Assembly (NCBI RefSeq): GCF_900625095.1
Contig: NZ_LR130760.1
Coordinates: 614,417 to 678,416, forward strand
Reading direction: 5' to 3'
Length of the DNA: 64,000 bases
From: Acinetobacter ihumii
GTDB taxonomy: Bacteria; Pseudomonadota; Gammaproteobacteria; Pseudomonadales; Moraxellaceae
A program made the translations under genes and the position numbers. This document shows positions 7,821-17,124 of the stretch, piece after piece; position 1 is the stretch's first letter; the number at the start of each line of letters is the position of its first letter. The notes below the pieces were generated by a model. The model worked only from the letters and a program-made list of their open reading frames with translations. It had not been told where the DNA came from and ran no database searches.

Positions 7821-9026
7821 TTAAGCGACGTTTTCAATCACCATGGCCAAACCTTGACCTACACCGATACACAGGCTGACAACCGCATATTTTTTATTAC
7901 GGCGTTGTAATTCACGAGCAACTGTCAGTGCTAAACGCGCACCAGATGCACCCAACGGATGGCCAACCGCAATTGCACCACCATTTGGATTAACACGTGG
8001 ATCATTAAAGTCAACACCTAGACCTTTTAGGCAAGACAAAACCTGTGAGGCAAATGCTTCGTTAATTTCAATAATATCCAAATCATCCAGTGTTAAGCCT
8101 GCACGAGCAACTGCTTTTTTAATGGCTTCGATTGGACCTGCACCCATAATGCGTGGTTCAACACCAGCCGCAGCCGCAGAGAGAATTTTTGCCATAGGTT
8201 TTAAACCGTATTTTTGACCAGCAGCTTCTGAACCGACCAATACCGCAGCGGCACCATCATTAATGCCTGAAGCATTGCCTGCTGTGACTACACCACCTTC
8301 AAATAAAGGCTTTAACTTGGTTAATGCTTCAACCGTTGAACTTGGGCGAGGATGTTCATCTTCAGTCACTTGTTTGGGTGGTAATTTTTTACCTTGAGAA
8401 ACTTCAACAGCCGTAATTTCACCTTCAAAAAAGCCTTCCTCGAATGCTTTTTGATATTTGGCTTGAGATTGAGCAGCAAATAAATCGGCTTGTTCGCGGG
8501 TAATGCCATATTCAACCGCAACATTATCACCAGTTTCAGGCATAGAATGACCGCCATATTGCGCTACGATCTTCTTATTTGGAAAACGTGAACCAATGGT
8601 GGTGTCATAAATTTTAGCATCACGGCTATAGGCACTTTCTGCTTTGCCCATGACAAAAGGTGCACGAGACATGCTTTCTACGCCACCAGCCACGTATAAA
8701 TCGCCTTCACCACACGTAATGGCACGTGCTGAATCGATAATTGCACCTAAACCACTGGCACATAAGCGGTTGACTGTTTGACCCGGAACAGTCACAGGTA
8801 AACCTGCCAATAAGGCAGCATGACGCGCGACGTTACGACTGTCTTCACCTGCCTGATTGGTATCACCAAAAATTACATCTTCAATATCTGCACCCGGTAC
8901 GCCTGTTTTTTCAATCAAACGCTGAATGACCAAACCCGCAAGATCATCAGGACGTATAGACGCAAGTTCACCAGCATGACGACCAAATGGTGTACGTAAA
9001 CCGTCATAAATATATGCATTTAACAT
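7821..9026 (-). CDS. dcaF: 3-oxoadipyl-CoA / 3-oxoacyl-CoA thiolase
   Basis: A 401-residue thiolase. The nucleophile is Cys89 in NRLCASG; His356 (GHPLGASGA) and Cys386 (CIGVGQG) complete the active site. It cleaves 3-oxoadipyl-CoA and longer 3-oxo-dicarboxyl-CoA esters with CoA, giving acetyl-CoA and a shortened CoA ester. The ATG at 9026 has AAGGA eight bases upstream; the longer frame starting at 9098 overlaps dcaH and is rejected. It is the last gene of the minus-strand dcaE-SDR-dcaH-dcaF operon. PcaF at 31122 is a same-length paralogue doing the equivalent step in protocatechuate breakdown. Confidence 0.9.
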   Translation of the reverse strand: MLNAYIYDGLRTPFGRHAGELASIRPDDLAGLVIQRLIEKTGVPGADIEDVIFGDTNQAGEDSRNVARHAALLAGLPVTVPGQTVNRLCASGLGAIIDSARAITCGEGDLYVAGGVESMSRAPFVMGKAESAYSRDAKIYDTTIGSRFPNKKIVAQYGGHSMPETGDNVAVEYGITREQADLFAAQSQAKYQKAFEEGFFEGEITAVEVSQGKKLPPKQVTEDEHPRPSSTVEALTKLKPLFEGGVVTAGNASGINDGAAAVLVGSEAAGQKYGLKPMAKILSAAAAGVEPRIMGAGPIEAIKKAVARAGLTLDDLDIIEINEAFASQVLSCLKGLGVDFNDPRVNPNGGAIAVGHPLGASGARLALTVARELQRRNKKYAVVSLCIGVGQGLAMVIENVA

Positions 9027-9046
9027 GGAAAAGTTCCTTTTTAAAA

Positions 9047-10564
9047 TTAAGCAGTAAATGTGAGTGGAAGATTCAATGCGACACGACGTTGCAACCACGG
9101 GCTAGGGCGGTAACGTGGGTCGTAAGTCAATTCGGAAATACGGTTTAAAATGAGTAAAATTTTGTTTGAACCGACTACATCGCCCCATTCGATTGGGCCA
9201 TATGGATAACCTAGGCCTAAACGCACAGCCGCATTGATGTCATCGACGGTTGCGATATTTTGTTGCGCGATGTCACAACCTAAATTAATGACCATTGCCA
9301 AGACGCGTTGCGCGACAAAACCTGTACTTTCAGCAATCGTGCTGACGATTTCACCATCAAGATTGAAGATTGAATGTGCTGCTTGAGCATAATCTGCTTT
9401 AGTCGCAAGTGATGGCATGAGGGTACGATGTTTTTCAATGCCGTATAGCATATCAATCGCGACACTATGTGCAGGATTGACCTGTAAGCGTTGCGCGGCA
9501 TGCGTGGTGTCTTCACCATAACAAGCTAAAAGACATAAGCTCTCTGCCTGAGGTGTTGCACCTGTATCCAGTTGAATATTTTGCGCAGTCAGATAAGCTT
9601 CAAGTGCTTTTTTGTCATCGGCAAAATCAGCCGCAATCCAGACAGTGGGATAACGTTCTAATCGCTCCACCAATTTAGCTGGTGTTTCACCCGTTTTGCT
9701 TCCCGTGCGGTAGTCATAAAAACCTTGTCCGACTTTGCGACCTAACTGTTTTGCTTCCAACATTTGTTTAGTCAATGGACTTGGACGATAACGCGCTTCT
9801 TCATAATATTGATGATAGATTGATTCCATCACAGGATGTGAAACATCCAGTCCTGTTAAGTCCATCAGTTCAAATGGACCCATTCTGAAACCGACACCAT
9901 CACGTAAAATTCGGTCGATTTCGCTTATGTCTGCAACATTTTCATTTAGAATTTTTAGGGCTTCTGTACCATAAGCACGACCTGCATGATTAATAATAAA
10001 TCCAGGTGTGTCTTTTGCCACAACAGGGCGATGCCCAAATACACGCGAAAGTTGATTTAAAGTTTCAACATGTTTGGGATCAGTTTTTAAACCCTGAATC
10101 ACTTCAACGACTTTCATCAGTGGTACAGGATTAAAGAAGTGATAACCAATCACACGTTCAGGATGCTGACAATTCGCTGCAATCGCTGTAATCGAGAGTG
10201 ACGAAGTATTTGAAGCCAAAATTGTAGTTTCAGGGACAATTGCTTCAAGTTGATCCATTAAGGATTGCTTAATATCCAGACGTTCAATAATTGCTTCAAC
10301 AATCAAATCACAGTCTTTTAACTCACTAAGTTCATTGGCAATTAAAAGATTCGCATTGGCTGCATCTGCCTGTTCAGCGGTGATTTTATTTTTATCCAGC
10401 AACTTTTGAAATGTCGCAGCCAACTTTTCTTTGGCTTGCTGTGCTGCACCAGCTTTAGCATCGTATAAATAAGTGGTGTGACCTGATTGCGATGCAATTT
10501 GAGCAATACCGCTACCCATTACACCGACACCAATAATGGCCATAGTTTTGATCTGTTGAGTCAT
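9047..10564 (-). CDS. dcaH: 3-hydroxyacyl-CoA dehydrogenase (PaaH/DcaH type)
   Basis: A 505-residue NAD-dependent enzyme. The N-terminal Rossmann fold has the motif IIGVGVMGSGIAQIA (about residues 10-24). The catalytic domain has HFFNPVPLMKVVEVI with the catalytic His near residue 142. A second C-terminal 3HCDH domain (residues about 400-505, GLGYPYGPIEW) makes it the long, double-domain form typical of PaaH. It oxidises 3-hydroxyadipyl-CoA type intermediates to the 3-oxo ester. AGGACAG precedes the ATG. It sits 20 bp upstream of dcaF in one operon. Confidence 0.9.
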   Translation of the reverse strand: MTQQIKTMAIIGVGVMGSGIAQIASQSGHTTYLYDAKAGAAQQAKEKLAATFQKLLDKNKITAEQADAANANLLIANELSELKDCDLIVEAIIERLDIKQSLMDQLEAIVPETTILASNTSSLSITAIAANCQHPERVIGYHFFNPVPLMKVVEVIQGLKTDPKHVETLNQLSRVFGHRPVVAKDTPGFIINHAGRAYGTEALKILNENVADISEIDRILRDGVGFRMGPFELMDLTGLDVSHPVMESIYHQYYEEARYRPSPLTKQMLEAKQLGRKVGQGFYDYRTGSKTGETPAKLVERLERYPTVWIAADFADDKKALEAYLTAQNIQLDTGATPQAESLCLLACYGEDTTHAAQRLQVNPAHSVAIDMLYGIEKHRTLMPSLATKADYAQAAHSIFNLDGEIVSTIAESTGFVAQRVLAMVINLGCDIAQQNIATVDDINAAVRLGLGYPYGPIEWGDVVGSNKILLILNRISELTYDPRYRPSPWLQRRVALNLPLTFTA

Positions 10565-10628
10565 GATAACTGTCCTAAAATACGGTAATCATCTAAAAAT
10601 AAAGAGATAGAAATGAAAAAAATAAAAT

Positions 10629-11390
10629 TTACGTCAAGCGCTGTTTATCGCCATCAATCGGTAATATCTGTCCTGAGATTGAACGACCACTGTCTGATGC
10701 GAGAAAAACGCATAAATCAGCAATATGCTTTGGATTTACAAACTGTTTAAGCGACTGGTTTGCTAATGCATTTTGAGTGGCTTGTTCTAGCGAAATATTG
10801 CTGGCATCTGCTCTGGCTTGTAAAACACGTTGCACACGTTCGCCATCGACTGCACCCGGAAGTACTGCATTTACAAGAATATCAAAAGCACCAAGTTCCA
10901 TCGAAAGTGTTTTGGTAAAGCCAATAATTCCCCACTTTGAAGTCGAATAGGCCAATCTAAATGGATAACCCATGCGTCCTGCAATTGAGGAAAGATTAAT
11001 AATGACACCAGCATCAGATTGTTTTAGATAGGGAATCGCTAATTTTGTCATGACAAAAGTGCTGTTCAAATTCAGATTTAAGACTTGAGACCAGTCTTCA
11101 AAACTGAGTTCTTCAGCAGCCACTGTTGGGCCAGAAATTCCTGTGTTATTCACCAGAATATCTAAACCACCGAGTTGTTGCAGCGCGCTCTCAAACATCG
11201 GTTGAATGGCATCCATTTGACTCAAGTCACATGAGGCAGTCTGCAATTGTGGGTAGTCTTGTTTAAACTGATTTAAGCTTTCTTCATTGATGTCGCAAAC
11301 AAAAACCTGATCACCTTGCTTGAGAAAAGCTTCAGCGATACATCGTCCAATCCCTGAACCACCAGCACTAATAAAAACTTTACGCGCCAT
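10629..11390 (-). CDS. Short-chain dehydrogenase/reductase in the dca operon
   Basis: A 253-residue SDR. The cofactor motif is SAGGSGIG at residues 9-16, with NNTG near 81-84. The catalytic residues are Ser135, Tyr148 and Lys152 (LSSIAG and YSTSK). Asp33 (VCDIN) after the second strand favours NAD(H). The cofactor motif starts SAGG where TGGxxGIG is usual. It lies between dcaE and dcaH on the same strand, so it probably oxidises or reduces a hydroxyacyl or oxo side-product of dicarboxylate degradation. The exact substrate is not recognisable. Confidence 0.8.
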   Translation of the reverse strand: MARKVFISAGGSGIGRCIAEAFLKQGDQVFVCDINEESLNQFKQDYPQLQTASCDLSQMDAIQPMFESALQQLGGLDILVNNTGISGPTVAAEELSFEDWSQVLNLNLNSTFVMTKLAIPYLKQSDAGVIINLSSIAGRMGYPFRLAYSTSKWGIIGFTKTLSMELGAFDILVNAVLPGAVDGERVQRVLQARADASNISLEQATQNALANQSLKQFVNPKHIADLCVFLASDSGRSISGQILPIDGDKQRLT

Positions 11391-11423
11391 TATTTCATTC
11401 CCTAAATATTTGCTTGCGAAGAT

Positions 11424-12212
11424 TTATTTACCTTGGTAAGACGCCTTACGCTTCTCGATAAATGCATTGATTCCTTCATTTTTGTCTTCGGTAGAAAATA
11501 GCAATTGGAAGGATTTTCGCTCTAAAGTGAGACCAGCATTCAGAGGAACATCTTCACTCATGAGTGCAACTTCTTTAATTTGCTGTAAGGCGATTGGTGG
11601 CATTTTTGCGAGACTTTGCGCCATTTTGATGGCGGTTGGAATGGTTTGATCATCTTCAGTCACCTGAGACACTAACCCCATAACATAAGCTTCTTCAGCT
11701 GGAACCATGGCACCCGTCATAATCATACGCATGGCATGAAACTTACCCACAGCCCGGAACAAACGCTGCGTACCACCTGCACCTGGCATTAAGCCGACTT
11801 TAATTTCAGGTTGTCCAAAAATTGCGCCTTTACCTGCAATAATAATGTCGCTATGCATGGCAAGCTCACAACCTCCGCCCAATGCATAACCATTGACCGC
11901 AGCAATGACTGGTTTAGGGCACTGAGAAATTGCATTCCAGTAACGTTCAGTACGACGTAGCATCATATCTGTAGAACCAGCAGTTGCCATTTCTTTTAAA
12001 TCTGCACCCGCTGCAAAAACTTCATTACCACCTGTCAACACAATGGCATGAATATCGTCATTAAAACTCAACTCAGTAAATGCCTGCGCCAGTTGTTTAC
12101 GCACTTCTGTATTTAAAGCATTTTTTGATTCTGGTCGATGAATTTTAACAATTGCGATTTTTTCAATTGAATAATCAATGTTAACGAAATTTTCCTTGTT
12201 AATATCTAACAT
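11424..12212 (-). CDS. dcaE: Enoyl-CoA hydratase
   Basis: A 262-residue crotonase-family enzyme. The oxyanion-hole segments are FAAGADLKEM and NGYALGGGCELA; the two catalytic acids are seen as E in GGGCELA and E in GQPEIKVGLMPGAGG. It hydrates 2,3-dehydroadipyl-CoA type esters. The ATG at 12212 has AAAGGA upstream; the longer frame to 12269 has no ribosome site and runs into the operator. It is the first gene of the minus-strand operon, diverging from dcaA. Confidence 0.9.
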   Translation of the reverse strand: MLDINKENFVNIDYSIEKIAIVKIHRPESKNALNTEVRKQLAQAFTELSFNDDIHAIVLTGGNEVFAAGADLKEMATAGSTDMMLRRTERYWNAISQCPKPVIAAVNGYALGGGCELAMHSDIIIAGKGAIFGQPEIKVGLMPGAGGTQRLFRAVGKFHAMRMIMTGAMVPAEEAYVMGLVSQVTEDDQTIPTAIKMAQSLAKMPPIALQQIKEVALMSEDVPLNAGLTLERKSFQLLFSTEDKNEGINAFIEKRKASYQGK

Positions 12213-12226
12213 TTTTACATCCTTTG

Positions 12227-12241
12227 TTTCGCATATCAAAA
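12227..12241. promoter_or_regulatory. Partial cluster palindrome before dcaE
   Basis: TTTCGCATATCAAAA, 15 bp upstream of the dcaE start. It has the TTTCG left arm and a CAAAA right arm at the usual 5-bp spacing. Bound protein would block the dcaE leader. Confidence 0.4.
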
Positions 12242-12360
12242 CTATATTCCTCATATAATGCTTAATCAATCAAAAATTTCAAGTGTTTTTTATAACAATA
12301 ATTGATTGAAACTTTTGATTAATCAGTAAATGCCTGAAAAATAAAGGTCATACGGCATTT

Positions 12361-12379
12361 AATTTCGTTTAACGAAATT
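12361..12379. promoter_or_regulatory. 19-bp perfect palindrome in the dcaE-dcaA divergent promoter region
   Basis: AATTTCGTT-T-AACGAAATT, with 9-bp perfect arms. Its inner 15 bases fit TTTCG-N5-CGAAA, the same frame as the operators near the two iclR genes. A weaker look-alike follows at 12415-12429. It lies midway in the 318-bp gap between dcaE and dcaA and is the likely master operator of the beta-oxidation genes (inference). Confidence 0.65.
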
Positions 12380-12530
12380 TATTTTTAAAAAAGTATTGAA
12401 AAATGAGTTTTAATTCTCGTAGTATGAAACAAATTTAATGCAGAACTAGATTTTGTGAAATCATTGTTAGTCAATTGCTTTGTAAAACAGTTGGCGACAA
12501 TAGCGAAATAGATGATATGGGAGATCACGT

Positions 12531-13685
12531 ATGATCCGCGATGAAGGAATGTTGCAACAATTACTCTCGACGATTCGAGATTTTGTCAAAAATGAATTGA
12601 TTCCAAGAGAACATGAAGTTGCTGAAACAGATCGTATTCCTGACGATATTGTTCAGCAAATGCGTGAACTTGGTCTATTTGGTTTGACTATTCCAGAAGA
12701 ATACGGCGGTTTGGGTATTACCATGGAAGAAGAGGTCAATGTTGCTTTTGAATTGGGTCATACTTCTCCTGCATTTCGTTCTTTAATTGGTACAAATAAC
12801 GGAATTGGTTCAAGCGGTCTCATCATTGATGGTACTGAAGAACAAAAGCAAAAATATTTACCACGTTATGCCAGTGGCGAAATTATTGGTTCGTTCTGCT
12901 TGACTGAACCAGAAGCAGGTTCTGATGCTGCATCTTTAAAAACGACTGCGGTTAAAGATGGTGACTTTTATGTATTAAATGGCACAAAACGCTTTATTAC
13001 CAACGCACCGCATGCAGCGACCTTTACCGTTATGGCACGTACAAATCCTGAAATTAAAGGTGCAGGTGGTATTTCAGCATTTTTAGTTGAAGCCAATACG
13101 CCAGGAATTACGCTGGGTAAAATTGATCAAAAAATGGGTCAGAAGGGCTCACATACCTGTGATGTCATTTTTGAAAACTGTCGCGTACCAGCATCAGCAT
13201 TAATTGGTGGGGTAGAAGGTGTTGGCTTTAAAACAGCCATGAAAGTTTTGGATAAAGGTCGTCTACACATTGGTGCATATAGTGTTGGTGTTGCAGAGCG
13301 TATGCTGGATGACGCGCTTCGTTATGCAGTAGAACGTAAACAGTTTGGTCAACCGATTGCAAACTTCCAGTTGATTCAAGCCATGCTGGCAGATTCGAAA
13401 GCTGAAATCTATGCAGCGAAATGTATGGTTTTAGATGCGGCTCGTCGTCGTGATGAAGGTCAGAATATTAGTACCGAAGCATCTTGCGCAAAAATGTTTG
13501 CAACTGAAATGTGTGGTCGTGTTGCAGATCGCTGTGTACAAATCCATGGTGGTGCAGGCTATATCAGCGAATATTCAATCGAACGTTTTTATCGAGATGT
13601 ACGTTTGTTCCGTCTCTATGAAGGAACAACCCAAGTTCAACAAATCATTATTGCAAAAAATATGATTAGGGAAGTCACTGCTTAA
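12531..13685 (+). CDS. dcaA: Acyl-CoA dehydrogenase (dicarboxyl-CoA)
   Basis: A 384-residue FAD-dependent acyl-CoA dehydrogenase of the standard short form. Signatures are FCLTEPEAGSDA, GTKRFITNA, HGGAGYISEY and the C-terminal RLYEGTTQVQQ. Glu364 is the likely catalytic base. It makes the 2,3-double bond in adipyl-CoA type substrates and passes electrons to ETF. GGGAGA precedes the ATG. It opens the plus-strand operon that continues with transport and CoA-transfer genes, diverging from dcaE. Confidence 0.9.
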   Translation: MIRDEGMLQQLLSTIRDFVKNELIPREHEVAETDRIPDDIVQQMRELGLFGLTIPEEYGGLGITMEEEVNVAFELGHTSPAFRSLIGTNNGIGSSGLIIDGTEEQKQKYLPRYASGEIIGSFCLTEPEAGSDAASLKTTAVKDGDFYVLNGTKRFITNAPHAATFTVMARTNPEIKGAGGISAFLVEANTPGITLGKIDQKMGQKGSHTCDVIFENCRVPASALIGGVEGVGFKTAMKVLDKGRLHIGAYSVGVAERMLDDALRYAVERKQFGQPIANFQLIQAMLADSKAEIYAAKCMVLDAARRRDEGQNISTEASCAKMFATEMCGRVADRCVQIHGGAGYISEYSIERFYRDVRLFRLYEGTTQVQQIIIAKNMIREVTA

Positions 13686-13700
13686 CGTTTTGATATACCA

Positions 13701-13731
13701 ACATGAGGCAATTGGATGCCTCATGTCTTTT
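13701..13731 (+). terminator. Hairpin between dcaA and dcaK
   Basis: A 10-bp perfect stem ACATGAGGCA/TGCCTCATGT (13701-13710, 13717-13726) with a 6-base loop and CTTTT after it. The T run is short, so partial termination is likely, lowering transporter relative to enzyme expression. Confidence 0.55.
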
Positions 13732-13747
13732 GTCTGAGGAAAGAGAC

Positions 13748-15028
13748 ATGTCAACGGATACAATTACACCAAGTAGCCCAAATGCAGCCATTCAAACACC
13801 TAAAAAAGTCTGGATTACTGCATTTATATTTGCTTTTTTAGCATTACTTTGTGATGGCGCAGATTTAGGTTTTTTGGCACTAAGTTTGACCAGTTTAAAA
13901 GCAGAGTTTCAGTTAACAGGATTACAAGCTGGGACTTTGGGGAGTCTTACTTTATTTGGTTCAGCCATTGGTGGACTATTAGGCGGCTGGGCCTGTGACC
14001 GTTTTGGTCGCGTTCGTGTCATCGTATTTTTTATCGCTTATTCTTCTATTTTAACTGCTGCTTTAGGATTTACTCATTCCTACGAGCAATTTGCATTTGT
14101 TCGCGTATTTGGTTCGATGGGACTCGGGGCTTTATATATTGCCTGTAATGTTTTGATGTCTGAAATGGTGCCGACTAAACATCGAACCACGGTTTTAGCA
14201 ACTTTAATGACAGGCTATACCTTAGGCTCGTTACTTGCCACTTTATTGGCAGGACATATTATTCCTGAGCATGGCTGGCGTTATTTGTACTGGCTGGCAA
14301 TTATTCCAATAGTTTTATCTGTATTCATGCATTTTATGGTGCCTGAGCCTGAGTCTTGGAAAAAATCACGTCAACTCCGTGCTGCCCAAACTGAAGGGGG
14401 CATGAAAACGGTTAAACGTGAAAATCCATATCGTGAAATCTTCAAAGAGAAGAAACACGGCATCATGTTTGTGTTATGGGTGATTAGTACAGGGGCATTG
14501 CAATTTGGTTACTACGGTGTGAGTAACTGGTTGCCCGCTTATCTGGAGTCAGATTTAGGCATTAAGTTTAAAGAAATGGCCATGTACATGGTCGGTACTT
14601 TCATCATCATGATTTTTGCCAAAATCATTGCAGGGATGATTGCAGATCGACTGGGTCGTCGTGCTGTATTTGCGTTCGGAACTATTGGTACTGCGTTATT
14701 TATTCCAGTCATTGTGTACCTGAATACACCTGCAAATATTCTTTGGCTCATGCTGTTCTTTGGCTTGCTTTACGGTATTCCATACGCCATTAATGCCACT
14801 TATATGACCGAAAGCTTTCCAACTTCGATTCGTGGTTCAGCGGTTGGCGGGGCATACAATGTCGGTAAAGTACTATCTATTTTCTCTCCATTAACCATTG
14901 GTTATTTGTCACAAAGTGGCTCGATTGGTCTTGGGCTTTTAGTGATGGCAGCTGCATATTTTATTTGTGGTGTGATTCCTCTGTTATTCATTAAAGACCG
15001 ACTCTACAACCCTCAAAAAGCAGATTAG
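13748..15028 (+). CDS. dcaK: Dicarboxylate MFS transporter (MucK/DcaK type)
   Basis: A 426-residue inner-membrane protein, about 12 transmembrane segments. It has the AAHS-family LLCDGADLGFL motif in helix 1, GGWACDRFGRVRV in loop 2-3 and DRLGRRA in loop 8-9. The ATG at 13748 is preferred because GAGGAAAGA lies just before it; the frame from 13703 lies in the hairpin. Its place directly after dcaA matches dcaK of ADP1. It is followed by a close tandem paralogue. Confidence 0.85.
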   Translation: MSTDTITPSSPNAAIQTPKKVWITAFIFAFLALLCDGADLGFLALSLTSLKAEFQLTGLQAGTLGSLTLFGSAIGGLLGGWACDRFGRVRVIVFFIAYSSILTAALGFTHSYEQFAFVRVFGSMGLGALYIACNVLMSEMVPTKHRTTVLATLMTGYTLGSLLATLLAGHIIPEHGWRYLYWLAIIPIVLSVFMHFMVPEPESWKKSRQLRAAQTEGGMKTVKRENPYREIFKEKKHGIMFVLWVISTGALQFGYYGVSNWLPAYLESDLGIKFKEMAMYMVGTFIIMIFAKIIAGMIADRLGRRAVFAFGTIGTALFIPVIVYLNTPANILWLMLFFGLLYGIPYAINATYMTESFPTSIRGSAVGGAYNVGKVLSIFSPLTIGYLSQSGSIGLGLLVMAAAYFICGVIPLLFIKDRLYNPQKAD

Positions 15029-15037
15029 TGCTGACTT

Positions 15038-15065
15038 GCAGACGAATGATGGATCATCCGTCTGC
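15038..15065 (+). other. Hairpin between the two tandem transporter genes
   Basis: A 28-base near-perfect hairpin: GCAGACG/CGTCTGC outside, ATGAT/ATCAT inside, one A-C mismatch, GG loop. There is no T run. It probably stabilises or separates parts of the mRNA. Confidence 0.5.
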
Positions 15066-15129
15066 CAAGGAAAAATGACTCAATATTTAACAAGTACAAC
15101 AAATTCATCTATATGAAATGGGTGGCAAC

Positions 15130-16404
15130 ATGAAAATGGAAGTTTTAGGTTTTGAGAAAGATACAGTTATTCAGACACCAAAAAGAATCTGGATGACCGC
15201 ATTTGTATTTTGTTTTCTTGTACTGCTTTGTGATGGAGCAGATATTGGAATTTTGGCTTTTACACTGACCAGTTTAAAAGCAGAATTTGGATTGACCAGT
15301 GTACAGGCAGGCGCATTAGGGAGCTGGTCAATTTTTGGTATGGCAGTGGGTGGTTTGATTGGTGGCTGGGCAAGTGACCGTTTTGGACGAGTTCGTGTCA
15401 TTGTCATTGCAACAGCGATGTTCGCCATTCTTTCGGCATGTACGGGTTTTGCTCAGTCTTATGAGCAAGTTGCCATTCTGAGAACCATTACCTGTCTAGG
15501 TTTAGGGTCACTTTATATTGCATGTAATACGCTCATGTCGGAATTGGTTCCCACTAAATATAGAACAACGGTTTTAGCCACCTTAATGACAGGCTACACC
15601 TTAGGTTCTTTGGTCATTACCGCATTATCTGGCTGGATTATTCCTGAGTTTGGTTGGCGGATGCTGTATTTCATTACCATTATTCCGATCATTTTTGCCA
15701 TTTTGATGTTCTTTCTTGTTCCAGAGCCTGCCTCATGGAAAAAAGCACGTGCGCTCAAATTGGCTCAGCCACAGGCAGGTAAAACACAAAAATTTGAAAA
15801 TCCGTATGTTGCATTATTTAAGGATAAACAACACGGCAAAATGTTGATGTTATGGACTTTTAGTTCTGGATTTTTATTGTTTGGTTATTTCGGCGTAAGT
15901 AACTGGTTGCCATCTTATTTAGAAGCTGAACTGGGTATCAAATTCAAAGAAATGGCGATCTATATGATCGGGACTTTCCTGACCATGATGTTTGCCAAAG
16001 TCATTGCAGGTTTTGTTGCAGACAAAATTGGGCGTCGCATTGTATTTGCATTTGGAACCATGGGGACTGCCTTATTTATTCCAGTCGTTGTTTACTTTCA
16101 CACGGCTGAAAATATTGGCTGGTTGATGCTCATTTTCGGATTTTTATACGGCATTCCTTATGCCATCAACGCGACCTATTTAACCGAGAGTTTTCCAACT
16201 TCTATTCGAGGAACGGCAGTAGGCGGCGCATTCAATATTGGACGGATTGGTGCGATTTTTGCCCCGATTGCGATTGGTTATTTAGCGACTCACAACTCCA
16301 TTGGTGCAGGCTTACTCCTCATGGGCGTTGCATACTTCTTATGCGGCTTAATTCCAACCTTATTTATTAAAGACAGATTATACGACCCACAAAAGGCCGA
16401 GTAA
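15130..16404 (+). CDS. Second tandem MucK/DcaK-type MFS transporter
   Basis: About 424 residues, a close paralogue of the gene just upstream. It shares LLCDGADIGILAF, GGWASDRFGRVRV, the LYIACN-LMSE-VPTK segment and the C-terminal LYDPQKAE tail. The start at 15130 has GGGTGGC in front; the ATG at 15118 has no ribosome site. Tandem duplication with divergence suggests a related dicarboxylate of different chain length. It is followed 51 bp later by dcaI. Confidence 0.8.
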   Translation: MKMEVLGFEKDTVIQTPKRIWMTAFVFCFLVLLCDGADIGILAFTLTSLKAEFGLTSVQAGALGSWSIFGMAVGGLIGGWASDRFGRVRVIVIATAMFAILSACTGFAQSYEQVAILRTITCLGLGSLYIACNTLMSELVPTKYRTTVLATLMTGYTLGSLVITALSGWIIPEFGWRMLYFITIIPIIFAILMFFLVPEPASWKKARALKLAQPQAGKTQKFENPYVALFKDKQHGKMLMLWTFSSGFLLFGYFGVSNWLPSYLEAELGIKFKEMAIYMIGTFLTMMFAKVIAGFVADKIGRRIVFAFGTMGTALFIPVVVYFHTAENIGWLMLIFGFLYGIPYAINATYLTESFPTSIRGTAVGGAFNIGRIGAIFAPIAIGYLATHNSIGAGLLLMGVAYFLCGLIPTLFIKDRLYDPQKAE

Positions 16405-16455
16405 TGAATCATTTACTCATGATTTTGTAAATGAAGACAGAAGGAATGAATTGAT

Positions 16456-17124
16456 ATGATTAATAAAATCACCAGTGATATTGAATCGGTCTTAAAAACG
16501 ATTCCTGATGGTGCCACCATTATGACCAGTGGTTTTGGTACAACAGGTCAACCAGAAGCGCTACTGGAAGCACTTATTGATATTGCACCGAAAGAGTTGA
16601 CCATTATCAATAACAATGCGTCCTCTGGTCCAAATGGTTTAACCAAATTATTTACCGCTGGATTGGTGAAAAAGCTGATTTGTTCTTTTCCAAAGTCGGT
16701 CAGTTCAACTGTTTTTCCAGATATGTATCGTGCTGGAAAAATTGAACTGGAACTGGTGCCACAGGGCAATCTGGCATGTCGTATTCAGGCGGCTGGTGCA
16801 GGACTAGGTGCTGTGTTTACACCTACTGCATATGGGACAAAAATTGCTGAAGGTAAGGAAACCCGTAATATCAATGGGAAAAATTATGTCTTGGAATATC
16901 CTTTACATGCAGATTTTGCGTTCATTTATGCAGACAAAGCCGATCGCTGGGGCAATTTAACCTACCGTAAAGCCGCACGTAACTTTGGTCCAATCATGGC
17001 AAAAGCCGCGACCACGACAATTGTACAAGTCAATGAAGTAGTAGAGTTGGGGAGTCTTGATCCCGAATGTATCATTACACCGGGAATATTTGTAAAACAT
17101 GTTGTAACAGTGGGAGATATCTAA
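16456..17124 (+). CDS. dcaI: Succinyl-CoA:dicarboxylate CoA-transferase, alpha subunit
   Basis: 222 residues, class I CoA-transferase subunit A with the glycine-rich GFGTTGQPEALL near residues 24-35 and a PQGNLACRIQAAGAG segment. It forms a complex with DcaJ that moves CoA from succinyl-CoA to a dicarboxylate such as adipate. It is paralogous to PcaI at 29562 (228 residues). The ATG follows a GAAGGAATG site. Its stop codon overlaps the dcaJ start by one base. Confidence 0.9.
   Translation: MINKITSDIESVLKTIPDGATIMTSGFGTTGQPEALLEALIDIAPKELTIINNNASSGPNGLTKLFTAGLVKKLICSFPKSVSSTVFPDMYRAGKIELELVPQGNLACRIQAAGAGLGAVFTPTAYGTKIAEGKETRNINGKNYVLEYPLHADFAFIYADKADRWGNLTYRKAARNFGPIMAKAATTTIVQVNEVVELGSLDPECIITPGIFVKHVVTVGDI

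Noticed and set aside
9027..9098. Longer start for the dcaF thiolase
   Set aside because: It would overlap dcaH by 52 bases and lacks a ribosome site, while the ATG at 9026 has AAGGA and gives the usual thiolase N-terminus.
12402..12438. Possible leader peptide ATGAGTTTTAATTC... before dcaA
   Set aside because: Only about 11 codons, no ribosome site, and no run of regulatory codons that would suggest attenuation.
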